In this document: positions 20,009 to 29,924 of the stretch, one piece after another
Layout: each line of letters opens with the position of its first letter
Numbering within the stretch: position 1 is the first letter of the stretch
Assembly: GCA_030142905.1 (NCBI GenBank)
Contig: JASJOG010000075.1
Span: forward strand, 1,483,662 to 1,547,661
Direction of reading: 5' to 3'
DNA: 64,000 bases
Origin: Heliopora coerulea
Taxonomy: Eukaryota > Cnidaria > Anthozoa > Scleralcyonacea > Helioporidae
Notes under the pieces: model-generated
Databases searched by the model: none
Seen by the model: the letters and a program-made list of their open reading frames with translations, nothing else
What the model was told of the DNA's origin: nothing
Program-made: the position numbers and the translations under genes

Positions 20009-20335
20009 AGGAAATCAAAAAGGCGCAGGATTGTTTACCAAATTCATCAATATTTTCCGAGACCTTGGCAGAACATCTCAAAAAGCACTTCAAAGAGGTT
20101 GATTTGGTACATTCAGGCCATATCACATGCCTATATGGGGCGACGCTCTTAAAAGTAGAGATGAAAATATAAGAAGATACGGAAAAAAACATGTTATGGC
20201 AAATCCATTAGTAAACTTAGCAATCGGCCATAAAAATTTTTCAAAAGAGAATGGAACAGAACAAATCCACTTGAAGATTTAAAAATTCCTATTGACAATG
20301 TAGTCAAGAAAGGAATCAATGCAATATGGAAATAA
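20009..20335 (+). pseudogene. Small virion-like protein, paralogue 2 (NQKGAGL), frameshifted
   Basis: Following ATTAATATTCTCAG the frame encodes NQKGAGL (20013-20033) and an amphipathic basic stretch, then TGA at 20100-20102, then the segment shared with paralogue 1 (MPIWGDALKSR, RYGKKHVMANPLVN). A frameshift in an A/T run near 20235 precedes the C-terminal end at 20335. AATAAA occurs at 20366. The N-terminal amphipathic region after the Gly-rich site resembles the layout of adenovirus-type internal proteins. Confidence 0.5.
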
Positions 20336-20399
20336 AAAAATACACTTGTAAATAAGTACGTGTAAAATAAATAATCATGATCCTGACACCACCACACTG

Positions 20400-20562
20400 C
20401 GTATTTGTCATCTCTGGTGTTTTCCCCCCTTCACTTTGTCATGATTGGATGATCCTGTTAATAGAGGTCAAAAATTCACTCCCTCCCGGCGACCTTTGAA
20501 AATGGCGGCTCATGATTGGCGGAAATGCCCGAATCTCATTATATGCTCCATCCTGATTGGTA
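20400..20562 (+). promoter_or_regulatory. Possible host promoter/first exon
   Basis: A less AT-rich stretch has three ATTGG (CCAAT-type) boxes (about 20435, 20514, 20552), AAAATGGCGGC resembling a YY1 site at about 20500, and a perfect 5' splice-like TTG/GTAAGT at about 20557. No downstream exon could be identified. From 20563 to 21170 I see nothing else. Confidence 0.25.
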
Positions 20563-21419
20563 AGTCTTATGAATATTCTCTATTTTCTCTCTAACTACTC
20601 ATGTATACTATTTATATTAACATGAATAACTTCATAAGACAGTACCATACAATCACTCAACTGTTTACCCTTCAGAAAAGTGATTAATATTCAAAATCTT
20701 TGCACCAGACTAACTACACACATGGCAAGAAAGTATATTTTAACTCTACTCTTTCACATACTCCATTATATCCACTGGCTTAAGCTATGTGATTTACTTG
20801 TAGAGGGCAGACCCCCTGATGGGCAACAGCTTAATGATAAATTTGATTTAACCATACACAGTCTGTCAGCCTGCTTTTAATGTATCAGAGCATGTGTATC
20901 AGAGCTGTAATTCCCTTTTCTGTCTCACTATTTGTCATAAATGTCAAAAAAGTAGTAAAATTTCAGTAAAAAGGAACTGAAAGTCCTCTCTTTGCAGATC
21001 AAGATGGCAGTAAATCATGATAAATATGTGCCAAAGTTTCCATGTGACAGATGAATTTTGGTTATTTGTTAAATAACCGAGACTTGTTAATTTATATATA
21101 AGTAAATCCAGTTAATTTCTTATATATAAACTGTTTAATAATGTTTTTGTAAATAATGAAAAAAATAAACTTAGAGCCCATTTATATGATCCCAGTGAAC
21201 CGGAATGTCCCTCTATACTGGGATATCAACTTGCTTATAAATTACTGTTACTTTTGCAGTTGCATTTATCTGGAGACCGGACATCCCAGTGGACCAGGAT
21301 CCCGGGTCGGTGGGACCAGTTTTTTTTCCATATAAACACAATATCCCGGTACACTGGGATAAATTCAACTGAACTGCATATTCTTGTACTTTGGATAATA
21401 TATTCAAAATGGCTGACAT

Positions 21420-22076
21420 GTGCGCACAATCAGGGTCATTAGAACGACCAAAAAAAATAAAATGAAAGAAAACAACTTTCCTTGGGACAAAAGTATGCAC
21501 AGTGATTTGATCAACTGCCTACGTGAGTACAAAATACCACGTAAATATAATGGTATCAATTTTGATGCTAACAAGGTGGCCCAATACCGAACTGTTCAGT
21601 TAGCAATGGCCAAAAAATACTAATATGCTATCAGTCTGTTTGGTCCAGTTTCTGTTACTCCATCTCCTCGTCAGATGCAAGAGCTTAACCCAACAGGAAA
21701 AAGCGGTGTACGACGTACAATCTAAACAGGAGAATAATCTTATTTCACATGGTCATAATCGCATTTTGGAAAAGGTAAAGACTTTACATCAAGGGTTTTT
21801 GAAAGTTGTTCTGGCAGGAAGAAGTGGAAGTGGTAAATTAGTATATGATCATGATTCACCAATAGGGATTTGGGGTGATTCTACAAACACAGAGCCATTG
21901 CCTTTCAGGTGTTGATACCGACAAAGTCAATCAAGTTTACCATTTGGAAGATGAAACTGATGAAAATCATGCAACAGAGTCCTCAAATGAAACATTGTAT
22001 AATGATTCAGTTGTTCCCAAGTTAATTGGTGACAAACGTAAACATCTGCAAAGAAAATTATCAGCATCACAATGAG
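21420..22076 (+). pseudogene. SANT/Myb-like DNA-binding protein, frameshifted
   Basis: Reading frames at 21420-21623, 21625-21915 and 21875-22075 form one broken gene. The first has NFPWDKSMHSDLINCLREYK, a helix-rich segment like Myb/SANT or MADF domains of transposon accessory proteins; the second has KVVLAGRSGSGKLVYDHDS and IWG. Such proteins are widespread in invertebrate genomes beside Harbinger transposases. Family membership is judged by eye. Confidence 0.4.
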
Positions 22077-22084
22077 ATGATCTA

Positions 22085-22315
22085 TTAATTGGTGAAGCCA
22101 ACCGCTTAGGTCGCACATATATATCGAATTTGCACCTTAGCTCACCATCTGAGTCTCAGTAGCTCAATGGTTAGAGTGTCTAACCGGTCATCAGAAAGTT
22201 GTGGATTCGATCCCTGTATGGGGCTCGGAAATCATTTTCTGACTATCAAGATTAAAGATCGTTCATCTACCTTAACATATCCAAGCTCTCACGTTTCTCA
22301 AACATCAATCATTAT
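22085..22315 (+). repeat. tRNA-related SINE copy 1
   Basis: The tRNA-like core (GTAGCTCAATGGTTAGAG, then GGATTCGATCCCTGTATGGGGC, about 22160-22230) is preceded by GCTTAGGTCGCACATATATA and followed by ATCATTTTCTGA...GATCGTTCATCTAC, all shared with the copies near 46 kb. From 22320 to 23630 I find no gene or other repeat. Confidence 0.75.
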
Positions 22316-23629
22316 TGGTCTTTTTATCAGTATGTGTGTGCCATCAATGCACCCAAACACTTGTACTAGTCCATATTTAACTTAAAATTCTGCAACCTTT
22401 GGCAACCTTACATATTTTGAGCCAAGGTGATAAGTAATAGTTTCAAAAGCAATACATGAAGTTTGTAAAGTTGTCGTTATGTGAAGACCAAACAAACTAG
22501 CTGTCATACTGAGTGATCCAGTGTCCTTGAGATAATACAATGTTATTCCCAGCTGTTATACATCTATGGTTGGGTGTGATAAATGGCTTTAATTCTTCCA
22601 GTAATTTGAAAAATTATAGCCTTGACATTTGGAAATTCTATTTCAACTTGTCTTCTGGCAGTATATTCTCTTCATGCTCTCCAGTAAAGAACCCGATGAA
22701 AGTGCTATTGTCAAGTGTAATATTGACCAAAATAATTTTTGTAAAGGGGGTCCCCAAATTTCTATTTTGACCTGGGCCCCACCCAGACTCTGGGTGGGCC
22801 TGTCTGAATTTACACCATGTACTTACTTCTGTGCTGAATTATTCATTTGCACCAGTTTTACATGCAATACGAAATCCAGTAGTTCGGTATTTCGTGCTTT
22901 ACTGTAGCTAGTTTTCCATAATATAAAGATAGATAACACCTTTACTTCCAAATCTTAGTGTCCAGTACAATTTAACGATCAAATAAAACTGTAGAATATG
23001 TAATTATTTATCAAATCTACTTACATTTTATTATATCTCACAACATCAGAGTGCTGGGGTATAATTACATTTACAGTGCATGTGTATATTAATGAAAGTA
23101 TCAGACCACAAAACTCAAAACAAAAATGAAAGTACGGAGCTAAGGTCTGAGTTGGGAATATGAAATCCTTTCTCTCACATAAAGTTCACTAGGAAAAGAA
23201 TAAGAAGAAAGGACTTAAAATAGATATAGCATGGCCAGTTCTGGAAAGCTGTGTTAACATAATATATTGGGAAGAAGTGAAAGTCAACCATTAAGACAGG
23301 ATTCACAGGGATAGATGTAGCCAGCTATGTTTCATTAGTTTTAAATGAAACCAGCCTGGCAAGAGGCGCCCACTCCACAGGTGTAAGTAAACTATTATGC
23401 TAAAGGGACACTTGTTGCCATACACACAACCACGGGCACAACACTTTGCACACTTAAATGGTGATGATAAACCCCATGTCTTTCCTAATATGGCGACAGC
23501 ATTTGTCACGGCATACTGTTAATTGTTAATTCAGTATGCACCAGTCACACTCGTCCCTGCCGTATTTAAACGAAACAAATGTTGTCAAATCCTGGTTACG
23601 TTTCTGACTCGTGTGCAAATAGAGTTGTC

Positions 23630-24180
23630 AGTGGAATTTTTTATGGTCAACTAAAAACACACAAAATGATTGTTCATTTTTGACCAATCCTTTCCCCCGT
23701 TAACACTCATTGTAATAAGATTGCAAAATTTCTCGTGCCTCTCCTCCATCGCATTATGGTTCGTCCCCTTCTGACGTATACTTCTAAGATTCCTTTTCGC
23801 TTATTTAAGAATGAATCAACTTAAAGTTCTATTCTCAAAATTTCATCATGGCCACCTTTGATTTCTCTCCTCAGCAACTAATGCGGAGAGCTCTCTGCCT
23901 TGACGAAACGATTGACATCATCACCGATCATTTATTTAAGAACTGTACTTATTGTTCTATCGTGAGCAGTTCATTAAATTTTTTATCTTTCCCATAAAAG
24001 ACTGTCATTTCTTTATTTGATTGGTCTCCTAAAGAACTGGTCGATGGAGGGACTGTGGTGTCTGCAATTGGCTCGTTCTAAGTTAACAATTTCTTACCTT
24101 TTTGCAAGAAAGGTCAAATCAAAAACTGTCCTCATGTTTTAAGCCATTGCTTTACCAAGTTGATGACTTTTTTGCTTTTT
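23630..24180 (+). pseudogene. Penelope-like reverse transcriptase fragment
   Basis: The translation near 23637 gives FYGQLKTHK and IAKFLVPLL, and near 23890 LCLDETIDIITDHLF. These align with the better-preserved Penelope element at 52.7-53.3 kb (LDETIDIIVTKLF), followed by a degenerate VDGGTVVSAIG. Stops and frameshifts are present, and about 540 bases remain. Confidence 0.6.
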
Positions 24181-24303
24181 GCTCACATGAGCACATTCCT
24201 TCATTACTTAAGTGTTAATCATCAGAATCGTAACGTCTGAAACTCAACCTAATTCCACACATCTCTCTTTCAATATTCAAGTCATGCACTGCAATAGATG
24301 TTT

Positions 24304-25565
24304 TTCGACTTTACTTTACTTTACTTTACTAACATTTATTTTAGCACGGTGGCCTGTTCAGTTTCCTGCTTTTCAAAGGGCTGTGGATCTATTTACTATA
24401 TATAATACTTAATTTTTAATTACTATATTTACATCTAAAAACTTTTACAAAATTATTATTATGTACACTTGACAATAATTATTAATGGTAGGGGAAGACT
24501 AATGCCTAATATAATTTAAATGAATATTCATCTATTATGTTTATGAAGCTGTTTAAGGGAAGTGTATACATATTTTCTATTACATCATCAGGTAGACTAT
24601 TCCAGAGCTTTGAGACATGATGTATGATTGTGGATTTTAAGAAATTAGTATTGGGCTTTGGTAAATAAAGCCTTTTGTCATTACTTCTCAGTCCGTAGAC
24701 ATTGTTTTGGAGAATTGTAAAGTAATCCGTTATGTATTTTGGTGCCAAACCTCGTATAGCTTGGAATGTTAAGAGAAGTTCTCGTTTGTTTCAATTTGTT
24801 TCAATTGGTTTCCAATCTAGATTTTTTAAAATTTTCGATGATCGTATCTCATAGCTTGCTCCCGTTACCACACGTGCAGCCCTCTTTTGAAGTTTATAGA
24901 GCTTATTTATGTTTATCGTAGTCCCGTCAAGCCGTGCATTGGAGCAATAAATTAAATATGGTAAAATTAAAGTGTTGTACATTTTGACTAATGTTTCTTG
25001 AGCCACAAATTCTTTTGCTCTTCTTAAAAGAGCTATATTGTTTGAAATTCTTTTAGATTGAGCATCTATATGCTCTTTCCACTTCAGTTGCTCATCAATT
25101 ATTACTCCTAGTACTTTTTCTCTTTTACTCGATTAATGGTTTGATATCCAATAATTATATGTGGATCCCTTGAAATTTGATTTAATTTTTGCCTTGATCC
25201 AATTATCATGTACTCTGTTTTTTCCATATTCAGAGTAAGCCTATTGGCTATTAGCCATTTATGTACGTTTTCCAGATCAGTATTAAGTTGTTGCTCAATG
25301 TCTGCAGACGACTCCCCTTGGCATGAGATACTGGTATCGTCCGCAAACAACGCAGTATGAGTTGTTTCAAGGCAATTCGGTAGATCGTTAATATATACGA
25401 GGAGTAATAAAGGAGCAAGATTTGATCCCTGTGGGATTCCACAGGTGATATTTTGTGGTTCTGACATTGTAAGCTTTATTTTACAAATTTGTTTTCTTTG
25501 AAATAAGTATGATTGAAACCACCACAATGATGTCCCTCTCACTCCATTTGTCATGAGCTGACTTT
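24304..25565 (-). mobile_element. 5'-truncated non-LTR retrotransposon (CR1/Jockey-like)
   Basis: Minus-strand ORFs show reverse-transcriptase blocks: GVRGTSLWWFQSYLFQRKQ, CGIPQGSNLAPLL, the catalytic LFADDTSI (about 25335), and ANRLTLNMEKTEYM. A connection-type region follows (LQKRAARVVTG), ending with HVSKLWNSLPDDV, common at the C-terminus of animal CR1/L2-like elements. Frameshifts near 25110 and 24790 break it. The 3' end has a (TTTAC)n tail (24310-24332 on plus). Sequence 5' of about 25565 is missing, as usual for LINE copies. Confidence 0.85.
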
Positions 25566-25569
25566 GAAG

Positions 25570-28370
25570 AAGGCTGAGATTGTAATGGACCGACCTACGT
25601 CAACTTGAAGAACGCTTAGAGGGGTAGATAAAGAAAACTTAACGTACGGTAAACGAAGTATGGTATTTCCTCGGGGGCAGAACAAAGACATAAGTTCGAA
25701 CTATTACAGCCATAGAGCATGCACTTAGGAGGTTCATTTCATCGCGATATTTGCATTCATTTCTCCCAAACACCTTGGTTTCACAACACCAACATGCCAT
25801 TTGCTGGAGCAACTTCTGACCAAAGAAAGTTGATTATTCTTATCGAATAATGAGCAGCCAAAAATGGCAAAGAAAGCAAATATTCCTAAAAGACCCATAT
25901 GTGGATGTCGGCATTACAACAATTCAGCTGATTGTCCAACAGAGCATGGGAAGAGTACGTTTTTCAATCATTCCTGTTTACCTGAAACAGGTTTTATATT
26001 TCAAGGTCATAGTTCAAACCTAAAAAGGGAATTTTAGATAGTTGGACCAAATACAAAATGCTTCCGCCAGGACTTTGCTGGTCGGTTATACAATGAACTG
26101 CGATTTTTATTTCATGGTTTAAGCTCTGTTGCGAAGTAAGTACGGACCTTAAGATCTACGTCGTCAACTTCAACGACGACGTCCTTCAATCAAAAGAATT
26201 CCTGATGCAAAGCAATGAAAAAGAATTATTTTTATTCTCCAATGCATCCTTAACACTTTCGTCATTCTGCAGACAACGTCAGCCAGACCATTTTCACGTC
26301 TTCAGGACAATGACAACTCGTGGTGTGGAAAAAATTTGTTACTTAAGATTGAATTCAACCTGAGAATAGAGTAGTTTTAGGAGAACAGGAGCGTTTAGGA
26401 GTCACTAAACAAGCTGCAAGTATCAAGCACAGTGGTCAATAAACCGTGGTTTCGTTAAATGCAGATATTTTGAAGGTCACTGTCGTCCAATTTGACGTCT
26501 TAAATCTTAAGGTCTCTATTGTCAATCATAGGGAGAAGGAGAAGCTGTCTAAAGGGCCAATCGCGATTTCAACAAAACAAACAGGTAAAATAAGGCTACA
26601 GAGCATCTAGGATGTCAGAAAGATAATAAAATTGACAGCATCTTGAAGTAAAAACTTTCCAAGAAGATGCTAGAAAAGTTCACCAAGTGGAACTCTCAGA
26701 CGAATATAACGAAGAGCCCAGCTCAAAATTTTAAGATGAATAGCTATCACGTCCACAAATTAACGGCCAAGACAGAGGATTCACAGGAACAAAGCGCAGT
26801 GACATAGTTCAACCAAGGTTCACTGATGTTTCGTTGTGAACCCACAACATTTTCAAAGTAAATAGCATGATCAAAACATTATAATTGTATTTTCAAAAGA
26901 TATTTGATGACAAGTTGAGTAATTACAAGTTGACAAAATTACTGAAGGTGAAAGATACAACGAAAAAAAAAGTGTTGAGGAAAGAGAGAGTCAAAACAGA
27001 GATGAAGAGACTATCTTAGACAATTCAAGAGGGGAATTGCAAGAAGAACTGATAAATCATGGGAAAAGAGATGCAGAGGCAAGTTCCGATTGCATTGGTG
27101 GGAATGCTATTTGGATGAGAATTGAGTATGTCAAGAAAGAAATAAAGGAAAGGACAGCTTTTATGCAAGATGATGGACATACTGATGTAGATCGAAACTC
27201 AATACATCAAAAATAAAAAATCCAGTTAGAGCTTGAAAAATATTTGCTATAGCTTTATAGGATTTCTTAGGTTCTTACAAGATCGTAAAGAAAAGAATAA
27301 GCAAAGTCAAATAGATTGAAATAACATTTGCATTTCTCTAAATGCAAACCTTTTGTCCTAGTCTATAACCTGTTCCAGGCCAAGCCGTCTTAGAATATAT
27401 TTTTTAGCTTGTTGTGGATTGGGTTTAGGAAACCATGGTTTGCGATGCTTTTGTCTATGTGGGATCACCAGGAAGTGATAAAAAACCAAAAAAACAGGAC
27501 TTTCAAGCTATGTTTCTCAAGTAGGAGAGTAGCGAATGTGTAAGCACGGCACAGGTCATCTCAAATATCAAAAATGGAGTGCAGCGTTGGCAGTTCTGAA
27601 CGAAGTGAAAAATGTTTAAAGGTAGTAGCCTGCTACTAAAGGAGACACCTACCATTTGAATTGTTTCGAAAGCCCCATTTTAACTCGGTTTATAAGGTAA
27701 AAATTATCTATGACGGAGTGTGAGGCATACTTTGACATGGCTAAATGATTCAGTAATTTCAGATAAAAAAAGCACTGCAGAGCTTATCGATTGGTGGCAT
27801 AGCTTGGGGCGATACTGCTCATAAACTATGCCTTAGTTTACAGGATGTAGACGATAACAGTGAAAGCATAAGTATTAAATTCATTTGAAAGGAAACTAAG
27901 TGATGTGGACATCCAATCCTTTTGAAAATGACGAACCAATTAAAACACTGTCTAATTTTTTAATATGTCAACAATAAGCTTATAAAATGACAGTTGAACT
28001 GCAAGTAAATATAATGGATCAAACTGCAATCTCATGAAAAAACTGTCTACTGGCACACACTAAATTTCCCCGATTTACTTCACTACATATGCATCATAAA
28101 TTTCAAGCAAAGTGTTGTTTTCAGACGCGAGTTTCTTCGCCATAAAACAGTGACAGTGCACATGTAAAAACTAGGTTTACCTTGAATACTTAGACGTATC
28201 TAACACATCTGGGGGGAGATAACCTAAAATGATAAAAAAAGTTCTTGAATTTGACTAAGGATGAAAAAATGAAACTAAATTCTTACTGTAAACCACAGTA
28301 AAATGAAAATGTTGGCCCTATACATGAAATCAGAATTTTTAACAAGGTTTTGACTTTTGGCAATGCCAAA
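25570..28370. other. No gene or repeat recognised
   Basis: This 2.8-kb stretch has no ORF above about 60 codons and no repeat matching elsewhere in the window. It reads as neutral host-type sequence. Confidence 0.5.
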
Positions 28371-28377
28371 ACATGAT

Positions 28378-28620
28378 TAATCTATAGATGATTGATGAAC
28401 GTTCGTCAAGTTAAAATTAACGTCGGTAAAACGATTTCTGAAACCCAGACGGGGAGCAAACCCGGAACCTTCCAATGACCAGTGAGATGCTCTAACCATC
28501 AAGCTACCGGGATGGGAAGCTCAGGTGCAATTTTGAAATATGTGCTTCCTCAGCAGCAGCCACAATATGCTGATAATAGCTCAATCATAGCTCAATACTC
28601 ATCAGATAGTGGCGGTTTCG
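28378..28620 (-). repeat. tRNA-related SINE copy 2 (diverged)
   Basis: On minus, GGTAGCTTGATGGTTAGAGC and GGTTTGCTCCCCGTCTGGG form the tRNA-like core, with TGTGGCTGCTGCTGAGGAAGC upstream and the AACGTTCATCAATCATC tail downstream. Confidence 0.65.
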
Positions 28621-28689
28621 ATCCCTTCATATACAGGCCAGCAGCATGTGTATTTTCAAAACATTCAGCAGAATTGATACATGTACTTT

Positions 28690-28905
28690 GTATATATATC
28701 AATATATATATATGTAAGATGATAGATGAACGTTTTCTTAGCCCCAGACAGGGATCGAGGCTGCAGCCTTCTGTTGACCACTGACACGCTCTAACAATTG
28801 AGCCATCGAGACTCAGATGGCAAGCTTAGGTGCAAGTTCAACTTTTGTGCTACCTAAGTGGCAGCCACGATACGTAGATAATGATTTTAAGTCGATATAA
28901 AATAT
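28690..28905 (-). repeat. tRNA-related SINE copy 3 (diverged)
   Basis: The minus strand has GCCACTTAGGTAGCAC, CTTGCCATCTGAGTCTCG, GGCTCAATTGTTAGAGC and CGATCCCTGTCTGGGGC, ending in ACGTTCATCTATCATCTT. Just beyond, 28939-28992 holds an inverted pair of the same tail motif (GATGATCGATGAA with TTCATCGATCATC). Confidence 0.65.
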
Positions 28906-29588
28906 TATATTTTGTAAATATGAGAGCTTAGAAATATCTAAGATGATCGATGAATGTTCGTCAAGGATTAATGAACGTTCATCGATCATCTTATTCAGCA
29001 GAATGTTGTAAGAAAGTCATGGGCCAAAACTTAAGTAAGTTTATTCCAGCTATTTTTTGTATTATTCTGACGGTTCTAAATTTTACACTACACTATGTAC
29101 ACATACGTAGTAAGCAATTTGGGATACTATATGTCGGAGAGGGTGAACAGAAGATATAGAACGGCAGTGGATTTAAATAATTTCCACTGAGTTTAATTAC
29201 CTGTATAAACGTTGGTCAAAACTAAAGAATTGAACACAAGTTGGCGAGATAAGGTTACATGGAATAAATGACATTCAACAGCAAAAAGTACACACTTAGA
29301 ATAAGATATAAGTCTGTTGTATACGGGAGACTGCAGATAAACGCCAAGGAAAAAATTCATGTCAAGTACAGACTAACAGTAGAATGGTACAGTAAGGTAA
29401 TTATGTAAATACAGTACTAGCAAATAAATATGTCATATAAATGATGTCATACTTATTCACATGACTTAATAACAGAAGTTGTGGGAACCACTCACTATTT
29501 TAATAAAATACAAAACAATGGTAACTCCAAATCTTGTTAATATTTTTATTGATTCTACGTTTCGTCTAAATTACAGTCGTCATCAGGA

Positions 29589-29924
29589 ATGAGTATTACC
29601 CAAGCCCTTATGAATCGCATTGACACAAAATGTTTCACCGAAGATTATTTTATTGGGGAAGATGACGTTGTAGTCTGCTCTGGGCTTATAGACCCCTCTG
29701 GACCAAACTGGAGGGAGGCAGTATGGGCAGTGTTACTGGGTAACATTGTTGAACTTCTTTCCACCCCAGATGATGTAACGACAGCTGGAGAGGAAGATGA
29801 TTTTGACAAAGGAGTCGAGCAACCAGCCATTAAATCTCTGTCAGAGGCAATGGAACTAAGGGACAGCTGCGACACTTCGCAGTTTCATGGATACCAGGGA
29901 CTCGCATTGTCCGTCGTGAAGTGA
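29589..29924 (+). pseudogene. Possible pogo/Tigger-type transposase C-terminus
   Basis: A 111-codon ORF with an acidic middle and SLSEAMELRDSCDTSQFHG near its end resembles the acidic, helical C-terminal tails of pogo/Tigger-type transposases. No catalytic residue is included, so the call is weak. From 29930 to 33290 I see only unique non-coding sequence. Confidence 0.25.

Larger units (their letters stand above)
1..20371. mobile_element. Decayed Polinton/adintovirus-like element (left end outside window)
   Basis: The segment combines an rve integrase, an adenain-like protease, a packaging-ATPase fragment and a family B DNA polymerase with a long TPV/insert region, the hallmark set of Polinton/Maverick elements and adintoviruses. 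Genes are packed tightly on both strands with short spacers. Most are interrupted, so the copy is defective. I found no major capsid or penton gene; they may lie left of the window or have been deleted. The right limit is set by the last small ORF and an AATAAA at 20366-20371. No terminal inverted repeat could be matched because only one end is present. Confidence 0.8.

Noticed and set aside
1..20371. Alternative genetic code with TGA read as Trp
   Set aside because: TGG is used for Trp in the same genes, some genes end cleanly, and at the AT-hook (16551) arginine, not Trp, fits. CpG decay explains the TGAs better.
23303..23509. Minus-strand ORF with Cys residues
   Set aside because: Short, with no motif or neighbour support; likely chance.
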